Positions 7,160-15,953 are shown, counted from the stretch's first letter. The stretch: 64,000 nt of DNA from Oscillospiraceae bacterium (GCA_021769865.1 JAETSB010000007.1:62001-126000); one strand, 5' to 3'. Program-made: numbers and translations. The notes: generated from the sequence alone by a model not told the origin.

Positions 7160-8532
7160 TTGTTGACAACCTCCTTTTGCGCCTCTTCGGCGGCTTTCTT
7201 GGCCTCGGCGGCGGCCTTGGCCTTGGCCGCGGCGTCCTTCACCAGCTGCTTGCCGGTTTTGAACATGTGGGTCAGGTGCAGCCGGGCCGGGCAGGTGTAG
7301 GCGCAGGCGCCGCACTCCATGCAGTCCATGATGTGGGCGTCGTTCAGCTCGTCGACCAGGCCCTTGGAGGCGTACTGATACAGGAACAGGGGCTCTAAGT
7401 GCATGGGGCAGGCGGCGACGCACTTGCCGCAGCGGATGCACTGGGGATGCTCGACGGTCTGCTCTTCCTTCTCGCAGAAGGCCAGCATGCAGCCGGTGCC
7501 CTTGGCCACGGGAATGTCGGCGGTGTACTGGGCCATGCCCATCATGGGGCCGCCGGCGATGAGCTTATAGGTGCCGTCCTTCAGCCCGCCGCAGAAGTCG
7601 AACAGGAGGGACACGGGGGTGCCGATGGGGCACTCCACGTTCTTGGGCTCCACCACGCCGGAGCCGGAGACCGTGACCACCTTTTTCACCACGGGCATGC
7701 CCGTTGTAATGGCCTTGTAGATGGCGCAGGTGGTGTTGATATTGAAGACCGCGCAGCCGATGTTGCTGGGCAGCCCGCCCGGGGGCACCTGCTTGCCGGT
7801 GATGGCCTGACAGAGCTGTTTCTCACCGCCCTGGGGGTAACGGCAGCGGAGACCCTCCACCACCACGGGGGCGTGCTTCTCGGCGATGGTTTTGTTCAGC
7901 TGGTCGATGCCGTTCTGCTTGTTGACCTCCACGCCGATGACGACCTTTTCCACGCCGAACATCTTGGCGAGGTAGGTGGCGCCGCCGATGATCTCCTCGG
8001 AGCGCTCCAGCATGGCCCGGTGGTCGCCGGTGATGTAGGGTTCGCACTCCGCGCCGTTGATGATGACGGTATCCACTTTTCCGATGCCGCCGGAGATCTT
8101 CACATGGGTGGGGAACGTCGCGCCGCCCATACCGACGATGCCGGCGTTTTTCACGATCTCCACCATCTCGTCCACGCTCAGGGCGTCCGGGTTCGCGGGG
8201 GCCTGGACCTCCTCGCTGACCTCGTCCTGCATGTCGTTATCGATGATAACGGACATGATGTTCCCGCCCATGGAATAGGGCCGGGGCTCCACCGCCTTGA
8301 CGGTGCCGGAGACGCTGGAGTGAATGGGGGCCCCGAGACCGCGGAGCTCGCCGATCTTCTGACCCACCTTCACATGGTCGCCGGCCTTCACCAGGGGGGT
8401 GCATGGCGCGCCGAAGTGCTGGGACATGGGGATGACCACCTGAGCCGGGGCAGGCAGCTGCTCGATGGCCTTTTCATTGGTCGCGGCTTTCATGTCGTGG
8501 GGATGAACGCCGCCAAAGAACGCTTGTGCCAT
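7156..8532 (-). CDS. rnfC: Rnf complex NADH-side subunit RnfC
   Basis: A 458-residue soluble subunit that passes electrons to NAD+. Seen: N-terminal HPHDMKAATNEKAIEQLP, the NADH/FMN-domain motifs GGATFPTHVK and NGAECEPYITGDHR, and two 4Fe-4S motifs CIRCGKCVAACP and CMECGACAYTCP in the last third. The C-terminal 35 residues are Ala/Lys-rich, a common variable tail. First gene of the operon, preceded by a near-consensus promoter and a leader of about 100 nt in which I see no clear riboswitch. Confidence 0.95.
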   Translation of the reverse strand: MAQAFFGGVHPHDMKAATNEKAIEQLPAPAQVVIPMSQHFGAPCTPLVKAGDHVKVGQKIGELRGLGAPIHSSVSGTVKAVEPRPYSMGGNIMSVIIDNDMQDEVSEEVQAPANPDALSVDEMVEIVKNAGIVGMGGATFPTHVKISGGIGKVDTVIINGAECEPYITGDHRAMLERSEEIIGGATYLAKMFGVEKVVIGVEVNKQNGIDQLNKTIAEKHAPVVVEGLRCRYPQGGEKQLCQAITGKQVPPGGLPSNIGCAVFNINTTCAIYKAITTGMPVVKKVVTVSGSGVVEPKNVECPIGTPVSLLFDFCGGLKDGTYKLIAGGPMMGMAQYTADIPVAKGTGCMLAFCEKEEQTVEHPQCIRCGKCVAACPMHLEPLFLYQYASKGLVDELNDAHIMDCMECGACAYTCPARLHLTHMFKTGKQLVKDAAAKAKAAAEAKKAAEEAQKEVVNK

Positions 8533-8641
8533 TATTTCACCTCATTTTTTACTGCTGACAGCGGCCCGGGCGCGGACGGAAAAGCCGTCCACTGTCGGGA
8601 CCGGCTGACGTGCCTGGACAGACTATCACATACTTCCTCAC

Positions 8642-8670
8642 ATTGTACACCCTTCTTATAAAAATGTCCA
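8642..8670 (-). promoter_or_regulatory. Promoter of the rnf operon
   Basis: Minus strand: -35 TGGACA (8665-8670), 17-nt spacer, -10 TACAAT (8642-8647). About 110 nt from the rnfC start. Confidence 0.75.
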
Positions 8671-8764
8671 GTCTGTGAACGGCTTTTTTTCTGGGAATTT
8701 TGCCGTTTCTTGCGAAACCTTTACGGCCCCGGGGACTTCCCGGCCCTGGGAAAAAGAGGGCCTC

Positions 8765-8792
8765 GCCCCTCCGTTTTCCAGAGGGACGGGGC
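8765..8792 (-). terminator. Possible terminator after the racemase-like gene
   Basis: Minus strand GCCCCGTCCC...GGAGGGGC forms a stem of about 8 bp with one bulge. It is followed, after GAGGCCC, by TCTTTTTCCC. The U-tract is displaced, so the call is weak. Confidence 0.4.
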
Positions 8793-8820
8793 GTAATCGT
8801 TTACTTGAAAATTGCCGCCC

Positions 8821-9465
8821 TCAGGGGGCCAGCACCAGCTCCGCCAGCCGCTCCGCCGGGTCCAGGACGGGTAGACTTGTCCGCCTTTGCAGGGCCTCCT
8901 TCACATAGGGGAAGTGGGTGCAGCCCAGCACCACCGCCTCCGCGCCGTTCTGCTCGAAGAAGCGCAGCAGCGTCTCCAGGCCGCAGTCCTCCACCAGCGC
9001 CTCCGGCGGCGTTCCCGCCTCCACCCCCAGGACCAGCCGCAGGTTCGCCGCGCCGAACACCAAAACCTCCGGAGCGGCGTTCACCATGGCCCGCTCCACC
9101 CCGGCGGCTCCCTGGCAGTTGGCGGCCAGGACTCCCACCCGGCGGTGGCTCCGGGCGATCTCCCCATAGACGTCCATCGGCGTCCGGACGCGAAGGCCCC
9201 GGGCCGCCCCCAAGGCATGGGCGTCGATGGTGGCGCTGAGGGAGTTGCAGTAGAGCAGGACCCGGTCCATGCCCCGGGCTTTGATCCGGTCCAAAATGGC
9301 CCCCACGGCCTCCTCCCGGGCGGACTGGGAACCCACCTGAAAGGCGGTCTGCTCCTCCGGGGTCCGGGAGACGGGGAAGCCGACTCCCTCTGCTCCCCTG
9401 CTCTTTAAAAGGTCCACGCCCATCCGGGTGTCCACCGGGGTCCCGGCGATGACGGCAATGTTCAT
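8821..9465 (-). CDS. Asp/Glu racemase superfamily protein (glutamate-racemase-like)
   Basis: A 214-residue cytosolic protein with both cysteine motifs expected of cofactor-independent amino-acid racemases. The first is LLYCNSLSA (about residue 73), in place of the usual ACNTASA; the second is VLGCTHFPY (about residue 180), a textbook second-cysteine motif. It is shorter than standard MurI (about 260 residues) and begins NIAVIAGTPVDTRMG rather than with the usual FDSGVGGL motif. It could be a diverged glutamate racemase for peptidoglycan, or a racemase for another amino acid. It has its own promoter and is divergent from the flippase gene. Confidence 0.7.
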   Translation of the reverse strand: MNIAVIAGTPVDTRMGVDLLKSRGAEGVGFPVSRTPEEQTAFQVGSQSAREEAVGAILDRIKARGMDRVLLYCNSLSATIDAHALGAARGLRVRTPMDVYGEIARSHRRVGVLAANCQGAAGVERAMVNAAPEVLVFGAANLRLVLGVEAGTPPEALVEDCGLETLLRFFEQNGAEAVVLGCTHFPYVKEALQRRTSLPVLDPAERLAELVLAP

Positions 9466-9519
9466 AATCGTGATCCTCCGCTTCCAGTCGTTTTCTGTCG
9501 GTTGTCTTTGTTCTGTTAT

Positions 9520-9548
9520 AGTTTATCACAGCTCCGCCGCCGGTTCAA
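9520..9548 (-). promoter_or_regulatory. Promoter of the racemase-like gene
   Basis: Minus strand: -35 TTGAAC (9543-9548), 17-nt spacer, -10 TAAACT (9520-9525). Confidence 0.6.
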
Positions 9549-9610
9549 GCGCTCCCTTTTTGTCCTACCCGCCCGGCCTCGTCCATATAGTGTAGGACGG
9601 GGGTGTTGTT

Positions 9611-11122
9611 TTGAAAAAGGGAAGCACCATGTTCTACGGCGCTCTGCTGCTCACCGGGGCCAATCTGGCCCTCCGGCTTGCGGGCATGAGCTTTCAGGTC
9701 TACCTCTCCGGCCGGATCGGCGCCGCCGGGGTGGGCCTTTTGCAGCTGATCCTCTCCGTGCGGATGCTGGCCTTTACCCTGGGCTCCGCCGGGGCCCGGA
9801 CCTGTTCCCTCTACCTCTCCGCGGAGGCCCTGGGCCGGCGGCGGAGCGTCCGCCCCGCCCTGCGGGGCTGCGTCCGGTACTGCCTCCTCTTCGCCCTGCC
9901 CACGGCGGCGGGGCTCTGGATCTTCGCCCCTCAGATCGCCGGGGGCTGGATGGGGGACGCCGCAGGGGAGGCGGCCCTCCGGGCCTTCGCCCTCTTCCTG
10001 CCCGTCAGCTGCTTAAACGGCGTGATGACGGGCCTCTTCACCGCCGCCGGGCGGCTGCGGACCCTGGTGGCGGTGGAGTTTTTGGAGCAGGGCTGCGCCA
10101 TCGCCGTCACCTTTGTCCTCCTGTCCCGCTGGGCGGGCGGGGACACGGCCCGGGCCTGCCTGTCGGTGGCCCTGGGGTCCTCCGCCGCCGGAGCGCTGTC
10201 CCTGGGGGCCCTGTGGGTCCTCCGGCGGGAGGGGTCCCCCCTGGGCCGGGAGGACCGGCCCCCCTGGCGGCGGGTCTTTGGCCTGTCCCTGCCGGTGGGG
10301 CTGGCGGACGACCTCCGGGCGGGGCTGAACACGGTGGAAAACCTCATCATTCCCCGCCGCCTGGCCCTCTACGCCGGGACGGTCAACGCCATGGCGGACT
10401 ACGGCGTCCTCCACGGCATGGTTTTCCCCGTCCTGATGTTCCCCACGGCCATCCTGGCCTCCCTGGCGGACCTGCTGGTGGCGGAGTTCTCCCGCTGCGC
10501 CGGGCATCCGGGCCGGGTCCGGGTCCGGTATCTCGCCCGGCAGGGCCTCCGGGTCTCCTGGCTCTTCGGCCTCTGCGCCGGAGGGGCCGTCTTCGCCGCC
10601 GCCCGGCCCCTGGGGGAGCTGCTCTACCGCAGCGAGGCCGCCGGGGCCTGTCTCCGGCTCTACGCCCCCCTGGTCCCCGTCCTCTACCTGGACATCGTGG
10701 TGGACGCCATGTGCAAGGGCCTGGGCCAGCAGAGTGCCAACGCCCGGTACAACCTGCTGACAAACCTGCTGGACGTGGCCCTCCTCTGGCTGCTGCTGCC
10801 CCGGTTCGGCATGGGGGGCTATTATTTCAGCTTCGCCGCCTCCCACCTGGTGAACTTCGCCCTGAGCCTCCGGCGGCTGGGGAAATCGGCGGGCCTCCGG
10901 TTCTCCCCCGGCCCGGCGGTGAGGTCCGCCCTCTGCGCCGCCGCTGCGGCCCTGCCCGTGTTCCTCCTCCGGCCCCAGCCGGGGGCGGCAGGGGCGCTGG
11001 TCCCCATGGGGTGCTACCTATTGGCGCTGGGGGCCCTGTGGCTGCTGTTCCGGGTGGTGGGCTGGAAGGACATTCTGTGGCTCCGGGGGCTCCTGGGGGC
11101 CGGGAACAAGACCGGCGATTGA
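9611..11122 (+). CDS. SpoVB-like oligosaccharide/lipid flippase (MOP superfamily)
   Basis: A 503-residue multi-helix membrane protein of the polysaccharide-export (MviN/SpoVB) family, which flips lipid-linked saccharides. The opening helices and the stretch LSGRIGAAGVGLLQLILSV match the SpoVB form (usually ...IGAEGLGLYQL...). It has 12-14 hydrophobic segments. Two starts are possible: TTG at 9611, or ATG at 9629 with AAAGGGAAG before it. The ATG has the better ribosome site. Role in spore cortex or envelope synthesis is inferred from the family. No glycosyltransferase genes lie beside it. Confidence 0.78.
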   Translation: MKKGSTMFYGALLLTGANLALRLAGMSFQVYLSGRIGAAGVGLLQLILSVRMLAFTLGSAGARTCSLYLSAEALGRRRSVRPALRGCVRYCLLFALPTAAGLWIFAPQIAGGWMGDAAGEAALRAFALFLPVSCLNGVMTGLFTAAGRLRTLVAVEFLEQGCAIAVTFVLLSRWAGGDTARACLSVALGSSAAGALSLGALWVLRREGSPLGREDRPPWRRVFGLSLPVGLADDLRAGLNTVENLIIPRRLALYAGTVNAMADYGVLHGMVFPVLMFPTAILASLADLLVAEFSRCAGHPGRVRVRYLARQGLRVSWLFGLCAGGAVFAAARPLGELLYRSEAAGACLRLYAPLVPVLYLDIVVDAMCKGLGQQSANARYNLLTNLLDVALLWLLLPRFGMGGYYFSFAASHLVNFALSLRRLGKSAGLRFSPGPAVRSALCAAAAALPVFLLRPQPGAAGALVPMGCYLLALGALWLLFRVVGWKDILWLRGLLGAGNKTGD

Positions 11123-11147
11123 ATTTCTCCAAAACTCCTGTTATAAT
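11119..11147 (+). promoter_or_regulatory. Promoter of the KdpDE-like pair
   Basis: -35 TTGAAT (11119-11124), 17-nt spacer, -10 TATAAT (11142-11147). The -35 overlaps the stop codon of the flippase gene. Confidence 0.8.
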
Positions 11148-11188
11148 GGGGAACATCCACACATTTTATTGGGAAAGGAGCTTCCGCC

Positions 11189-12268
11189 ATGGCCTTCCGC
11201 AAGCCCTGGGTCTCCCCCCTGTTCCCCTTCTCCTGGCGGGACCTGGCCCTCACCGCCGCCATCTTCTCCTGCGCCGTGGCCCTCTGCTTCTTCCTCCAGA
11301 ACGCCGGCGTCATCGAGGGCTTCGCCCCGCCGGTCTTTGTGCTGGCGGTGCTGCTGGTCTCCCGGCTCACCACCGGCTACCTCTTCGGCCTCATCGCCGC
11401 GGTGCTGGGCATGGTCTGCGTCAACTTCGTGTTCACCTATCCCTACTGGGCCTTCAACCTGAGCCTCTCCGGCTATCCCCTCACCTTTTTCACGCTGCTG
11501 ACGGTCTCCCTCATCACCTGCACCCTCACCGCCCAGGCCAAGCGCCAGGCCAACCTCCTGGCGGAAAGCGAGCGGGAGAAGATGCGGGCCAATCTCCTCC
11601 GCTCCGTCTCCCACGACATCCGCACGCCCCTGACCTCCATCGTGGGGTCCACCTCCGCCGTGCTGGAGAACCCCGGCCTCTCGGGCCGGGAGCAGCGGGA
11701 GCTGCTGGAAAACGCCCGGGAGGAGGCCCAGTGGCTGATCCGGGTGGTGGAAAACCTGCTCTCCATTACCCGCATGGGGGACGCTCAGGACCGCATCGCC
11801 AAGGAGCCCGAGCCCGCCGAGGAGGTCCTGGGGGCCGCGGCCCAGAAGTTCCGTCGCCGCTTTCCCCAGGTGAACGTCACCGTCTCCGCCCCCGAGGAGC
11901 TGCTGATGGTCCCCATGGACCCTATCCTCATCGAGCAGGTGCTGGCCAATCTCCTGGAAAACGCCGCCGTCCACGGCAGGGCCGCCAACATCGCCCTGCT
12001 CCTGGAAGCGGAGGAGGACTTCGCCCGGATCACCGTCCGGGACGACGGCACCGGCATCCCCAAGGGAGACTTGGACGGCCTCTTCGACGGCCGCCTCAAG
12101 TCCCGCCGCCCGCCGGACGGGGACGGGAAGCGGAACATGGGCCTGGGCCTCTCCGTCTGCCGGGCCATCGTCCTGGCCCATGGGGGGACCATTTCCGCCA
12201 AAAATCTGCCCCGGGGCGCGGAGCTGTCCTTCCGTCTGCCCACGGCCTGTCAGGAGGTACCCGTATGA
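11189..12268 (+). CDS. Sensor histidine kinase, KdpD C-terminal type
   Basis: A 359-residue membrane kinase. About four N-terminal membrane helices (residues 18-110, DUF4118-like, as in KdpD) precede the HisKA domain with phosphorylation motif SVSHDIRTPLTSI (His near residue 147). The HATPase domain follows, with N box LLENAAVHG and G boxes DDGTGIP and GLGLSVC. The large cytosolic KdpD and Usp domains found at the N-terminus of full KdpD are absent. The stop overlaps the response-regulator start (ATGA). Likely senses an envelope or ionic signal. No kdpFABC is nearby. Confidence 0.85.
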   Translation: MAFRKPWVSPLFPFSWRDLALTAAIFSCAVALCFFLQNAGVIEGFAPPVFVLAVLLVSRLTTGYLFGLIAAVLGMVCVNFVFTYPYWAFNLSLSGYPLTFFTLLTVSLITCTLTAQAKRQANLLAESEREKMRANLLRSVSHDIRTPLTSIVGSTSAVLENPGLSGREQRELLENAREEAQWLIRVVENLLSITRMGDAQDRIAKEPEPAEEVLGAAAQKFRRRFPQVNVTVSAPEELLMVPMDPILIEQVLANLLENAAVHGRAANIALLLEAEEDFARITVRDDGTGIPKGDLDGLFDGRLKSRRPPDGDGKRNMGLGLSVCRAIVLAHGGTISAKNLPRGAELSFRLPTACQEVPV

Positions 12269-12972
12269 ACATTCGAGAAAAGATCCTGGTGATTGAGGAC
12301 GAGAAGAGCATCGCCCAGTTCATCGCCGCCGTGCTGGACGGCCAGGGGTATGAGACCATCCAGGCCCGCACCGGGGCGGAGGGGCTGTCCATGATCTCCT
12401 CCCACTGCCCGGACCTGGTGATCCTGGACCTGGGCCTCCCCGACATGGACGGACTGGACATCCTCCGCCAGCTGCGGGGCTGGTCCAGCCTGCCGGTGGT
12501 GGTGGTCTCCGCCCGCTCCCACGAGCGGGACAAGGTGACGGCCCTGGACCAGGGGGCCGACGACTACCTGACCAAGCCCTTCGGCACCGGGGAGCTGCTG
12601 GCCCGGGTCCGCACCGCCATCCGCCACACCCGCACCGCCAGCGGCAACGACGAGATCGCCCAGAAGGGCACCTATACCGTGGGGGACCTGGTTATCGACT
12701 ACAACAAGCATCAGGTCCTCGTCCGGGGAGAGAACGTGAAGCTGACTCTCAGCGAGTTCCGCATCGTGGCCCTCCTGGGCAAGCACGCCGGAAAGGTGCT
12801 GACCTACGACACCATCATCAAGGAGCTCTGGGGCCCCCGGGCGGGGAGCGGCAATCAGATCCTCCGGGTCAACATGGCCAACATCCGCCGGAAGATCGAG
12901 CGGAACCCCGCCGAGCCGGAGTATCTCTTCACGGAGGTGGGCGTGGGCTACCGGCTGGCGGAGGGGGAGTGA
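12265..12972 (+). CDS. OmpR-family response regulator, KdpE-like
   Basis: A 235-residue DNA-binding regulator: receiver domain (about 1-120) with acidic pair EDE, phospho-acceptor Asp in LVILDLGLPDMDG, Thr/Ser switch VVVSARS and Lys in DDYLTKPF. A winged-helix Trans_reg_C domain occupies about 140-235. The start at 12265 with AGGAGGTA upstream overlaps the kinase stop. The open frame continuing upstream is a chance extension through the kinase gene. Partner of the preceding kinase; target genes are unknown. Confidence 0.9.
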   Translation: MNIREKILVIEDEKSIAQFIAAVLDGQGYETIQARTGAEGLSMISSHCPDLVILDLGLPDMDGLDILRQLRGWSSLPVVVVSARSHERDKVTALDQGADDYLTKPFGTGELLARVRTAIRHTRTASGNDEIAQKGTYTVGDLVIDYNKHQVLVRGENVKLTLSEFRIVALLGKHAGKVLTYDTIIKELWGPRAGSGNQILRVNMANIRRKIERNPAEPEYLFTEVGVGYRLAEGE

Positions 12973-13068
12973 CGGGGGCTTCATCAGGGTGTCAAATTTT
13001 CAGCCGAATTTTTTACAGTCTCTTCCAAATTCCCCCAATCCCTTGCCGCTGCTGGCGTTGAGCCGGGG

Positions 13069-13095
13069 CGCCCATGCCGGGGGCGGAAATTTTTT
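13069..13095 (+). terminator. Possible terminator after the two-component pair
   Basis: Short stem CGCCC (13069-13073) with GGGCG (13081-13085), then GAAA and six T. The stem is only 5-6 bp, so this is tentative. Confidence 0.4.
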
Positions 13096-13116
13096 GGGGA
13101 TTGTAGCAAAAAACAC

Positions 13117-13146
13117 TTGCGCCCCCTATATCTTGTGTGTTATGCT
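13117..13146 (+). promoter_or_regulatory. nrdDG promoter
   Basis: -35 TTGCGC (13117-13122), 18-nt spacer, -10 TATGCT (13141-13146). Its spacer carries the first NrdR box, so repressor binding would block polymerase. Confidence 0.65.
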
Positions 13147-13170
13147 TGGCCTACTGCCAAAGTATTGTGG
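13123..13170 (+). promoter_or_regulatory. Tandem NrdR boxes upstream of nrdD
   Basis: Box 1, CCCCTATATCTTGTGT (13123-13138), matches 13 of 16 positions of the NrdR consensus ACACWATATATWGTGT. Box 2, TGCCAAAGTATTGTGG (13155-13170), matches 10 of 16. Their starts are 32 bp apart, three helical turns, as in known NrdR box pairs. NrdR is the ATP/dATP-sensing repressor of ribonucleotide reductases. Its gene is not in this window. Confidence 0.7.
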
Positions 13171-13223
13171 TAATTACGAGCGTGATTACTACGAAGCGTA
13201 TAATTTCTGCTAGGGGGATACAA

Positions 13224-15401
13224 ATGAAAGTCATCAAGAGGAACGGCACCGAGGTCTCGTTCGACATCACCAAAATTCTATCGGCCATCACCCGGGCCAA
13301 CGAGAGCATCGACGCGGAAAAGCGCATGACCTCCACCCAGGTCCGGCGGATCGCGGAATCCGTGGAGCTGGCGTGTCAGGAGCTGGGCCGTTCCCCTTCC
13401 GTGGAGGAGATTCAAGACCTGGTGGAGTACCAGATCATGGCCCACGGGGCCTTTGAGGTAGCCAAGAACTACGTCACCTACCGCTACACCCGCTCCCTGG
13501 TCCGCCGCAGCAACACCACGGACGACCGCATCCTCAGCCTCATTGAGTGCTGCAACGAGGAGGCCAAGCAGGAAAACTCCAACAAGAACCCGGTGGTGAA
13601 CTCCACCCAGCGGGACTACATGGCCGGCGAGGTCTCCCGGGACCTCAGCGAGCGGCTGCTGCTGCCCAAGGACATCGTGGAGGCCCACCAGGAGGGCATC
13701 ATCCACTTCCACGACTCCGACTACTTTGCCCAGCACATGCACAACTGCGACCTGGTGAACCTGGAGGACATGCTGCAAAACGGCACCGTCATCACCGGGA
13801 CCCTGATTGAGCGGCCCCACAGCTTCGCCACCGCCTGCAACATCGCCACCCAGATCGTGGCCCAGGTGGCCTCCAACCAGTATGGCGGCCAGTCCATCTC
13901 CCTGGCCCACCTGGCCCCCTTCGTGGACGTGAGCCGGAAAAAGCTCCGGGGCGTGGTGGAGAAGGAAATGCGGGAGATCGGCGTCATCCTGGACGAGGAC
14001 AGTCTCTCCAAGCTGGTGGAAACCCGCCTCCGGGAGGAGGTCCGGGGCGGCGTGCAGACCATCCAGTACCAAGTGCTGACCCTGCTGACCACCAACGGGC
14101 AGGCCCCCTTCGTCACGGTCTTCATGTACCTGGGCGAGGCCAAGAACGAGCAGGAGCGGAAGGACCTGGCCCTTATCATTGAGGAGACCCTGGAGCAGCG
14201 CTACGAGGGCGTGAAGAACGAGGACGGCGTGTGGATCACCCCCGCCTTCCCCAAGCTCATCTACGTGCTGGAGGAGGACAACATCCACGAGGACTCCCCC
14301 TACTGGTACCTCACCAAGCTGGCGGCGAAATGCACCGCCAAGCGGATGGTGCCCGACTATATCTCCGAGAAGAAGATGCTGGAGCTGAAGGTGGACAAGA
14401 ACGGCGAGGGCCACTGCTACACCTGCATGGGCTGCCGCAGCTTCCTGACGCCCTACGTGGACCCGGAGACCGGGAAGCCCAAGTACTACGGCCGCTTCAA
14501 CCAGGGCGTGGTCACCATCAACCTCCCGGACGTGGCCCTGAGCTCCGGCGGGAACATCGAAAAATTCTGGGAGATCTTCGACGAGCGGCTGGAGCTGTGC
14601 CACCGGGCCCTGATGTGCCGCCACGAGCGGCTGCTGGGGACCCCCTCCGACGTGGCCCCCATCCTGTGGCAGTACGGCGCCTGCGCCCGGCTCAAGAAGG
14701 GCGAGCCCATCGACAAGCTCCTCTACGGCGGCTACTCCACCATCTCCCTGGGCTACGCGGGGCTTTACGAGTGCGTGAAGTACATGACCGGCAAGAGCCA
14801 CACGGACCCCTCCGCCACTCCCTTCGCCCTGGAGATCATGGAGACCATGAACGCCGCCTGCCGGAAGTGGAAGGCGGAGCACAACATTGATTTCAGCCTC
14901 TACGGCACCCCCCTGGAGTCCACCACCTACAAGTTCGCCAAGTGCCTCCAGCGCCGCTTCGGCATCATCGAGGGGATCAACGACAAGGGCTATATCACAA
15001 ACTCCTACCATGTCCATGTGACGGAGAACATCAACGCCTTCGACAAGCTGAAGTTCGAGGCCCAGTTCCAGCACCTCTCCCCCGGCGGCGCCATCAGCTA
15101 CGTGGAGGTGCCGGACATGCAGAACAACCTGGAGGCGGTGCTCCAGGTGATGAAGTTCATCTATGACAACATCATCTACGCCGAGCTGAACACCAAGAGC
15201 GACTACTGCCAGGTCTGCGGCTGGGACGGAGAGATCCAGATTGTCAAGGAGAACGGCAAGCTGGTGTGGAAGTGCCCCAAGTGCGGCAACACGGACCAGG
15301 ACAAGATGAACGTGGCCCGGCGGACCTGCGGCTACATCGGGACCCAGTACTGGAACCAGGGCCGGACCGAAGAGATCCGGGACCGGGTGCTGCATCTGTA
15401 A
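13224..15401 (+). CDS. nrdD: Anaerobic (class III) ribonucleoside-triphosphate reductase
   Basis: A 725-residue glycyl-radical enzyme that reduces NTPs to dNTPs without oxygen. An N-terminal ATP-cone (KVIKRNGTEVSFDITKIL, about 1-90) gives allosteric control. The active-site region contains HNCDLVNLEDML and GHCYTCMGCRSFL. The zinc site is CQVCGWDGE...CPKCGN. The glycyl-radical loop RRTCGYIG lies about 20 residues from the end. The start at 13224 follows AGGGGG. Upstream in-frame sequence is promoter DNA with the NrdR boxes. Paired with nrdG 9 nt downstream. Confidence 0.96.
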   Translation: MKVIKRNGTEVSFDITKILSAITRANESIDAEKRMTSTQVRRIAESVELACQELGRSPSVEEIQDLVEYQIMAHGAFEVAKNYVTYRYTRSLVRRSNTTDDRILSLIECCNEEAKQENSNKNPVVNSTQRDYMAGEVSRDLSERLLLPKDIVEAHQEGIIHFHDSDYFAQHMHNCDLVNLEDMLQNGTVITGTLIERPHSFATACNIATQIVAQVASNQYGGQSISLAHLAPFVDVSRKKLRGVVEKEMREIGVILDEDSLSKLVETRLREEVRGGVQTIQYQVLTLLTTNGQAPFVTVFMYLGEAKNEQERKDLALIIEETLEQRYEGVKNEDGVWITPAFPKLIYVLEEDNIHEDSPYWYLTKLAAKCTAKRMVPDYISEKKMLELKVDKNGEGHCYTCMGCRSFLTPYVDPETGKPKYYGRFNQGVVTINLPDVALSSGGNIEKFWEIFDERLELCHRALMCRHERLLGTPSDVAPILWQYGACARLKKGEPIDKLLYGGYSTISLGYAGLYECVKYMTGKSHTDPSATPFALEIMETMNAACRKWKAEHNIDFSLYGTPLESTTYKFAKCLQRRFGIIEGINDKGYITNSYHVHVTENINAFDKLKFEAQFQHLSPGGAISYVEVPDMQNNLEAVLQVMKFIYDNIIYAELNTKSDYCQVCGWDGEIQIVKENGKLVWKCPKCGNTDQDKMNVARRTCGYIGTQYWNQGRTEEIRDRVLHL

Positions 15402-15410
15402 GGGGCCGGC

Positions 15411-15953
15411 ATGTATTACGGCGAGATCAAGGACTGCGACATCGCCAACGGCGAGGGCGTCCGGGTGAGCCTGTTCGTCTCCGGCTGCACCAACCACTGC
15501 GAGCACTGCTTCCAGCCCCAGACCTGGGCCTTTGACTACGGCCGGCCCTTTACGGAGGAGACGGAGGACCAGATTCTCTCCCTCCTCTCCCCCAGCTATA
15601 TCAACGGTCTGACCCTCCTGGGAGGCGAACCCTTCGAGCCGGAGAACCAGCGGGCGCTCCTCCCCTTCCTCCGGCGGGTGCGGGCCGCCTATCCGAAAAA
15701 GAACATCTGGGCCTTCAGCGGCTTCACCTACGAGGAGCTCCTCACCGAGGGCAGCCATCCCCGCTGCGAGGCCACGGACGAGATCCTGTCCCTCTTGGAC
15801 GTGCTGGTGGACGGCCGCTTCGTGGAGGCGCTGAAGGACATCTCCCTCCGCTTCCGGGGCAGCTCCAACCAGCGCCTCATCGACCTGAACGCCACCCGGC
15901 GGACCGGAGAGCTCGTTCTCCTGCCGGACCGGCGATCAAATCAACAGACTTGA
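15411..15953 (+). CDS. nrdG: Anaerobic ribonucleotide reductase activating protein
   Basis: A 180-residue radical-SAM activase that makes the glycyl radical on NrdD. The 4Fe-4S/SAM motif is GCTNHCEHCF (about residues 24-33), followed by LLGGEPFEP, the SAM-binding glycine motif. Length matches NrdG. A ribosome site AAGGGGCCGGC precedes the ATG, and the gene lies 9 nt after nrdD. Confidence 0.95.
   Translation: MYYGEIKDCDIANGEGVRVSLFVSGCTNHCEHCFQPQTWAFDYGRPFTEETEDQILSLLSPSYINGLTLLGGEPFEPENQRALLPFLRRVRAAYPKKNIWAFSGFTYEELLTEGSHPRCEATDEILSLLDVLVDGRFVEALKDISLRFRGSSNQRLIDLNATRRTGELVLLPDRRSNQQT

Noticed and set aside
8533-8640. Riboswitch in the rnfC leader
   Set aside because: About 100 nt of leader is present, but no conserved motif or convincing paired structure could be recognised.
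9502-12264. Long plus-strand frame running into the response regulator, as if a giant fusion
   Set aside because: The stretch before 12265 is the +1 frame of the flippase and kinase genes. Its Pro/Arg/Gly-rich translation is nonsense, and a proper ATG with AGGAGG lies at 12265.
13278-15758. 826-codon open frame on the minus strand opposite nrdD/nrdG
   Set aside because: Antisense shadow of GC-rich coding DNA: composition is His/Val/Gly/Leu-repetitive, no ribosome site, no domain, and the plus strand encodes clear NrdD and NrdG.
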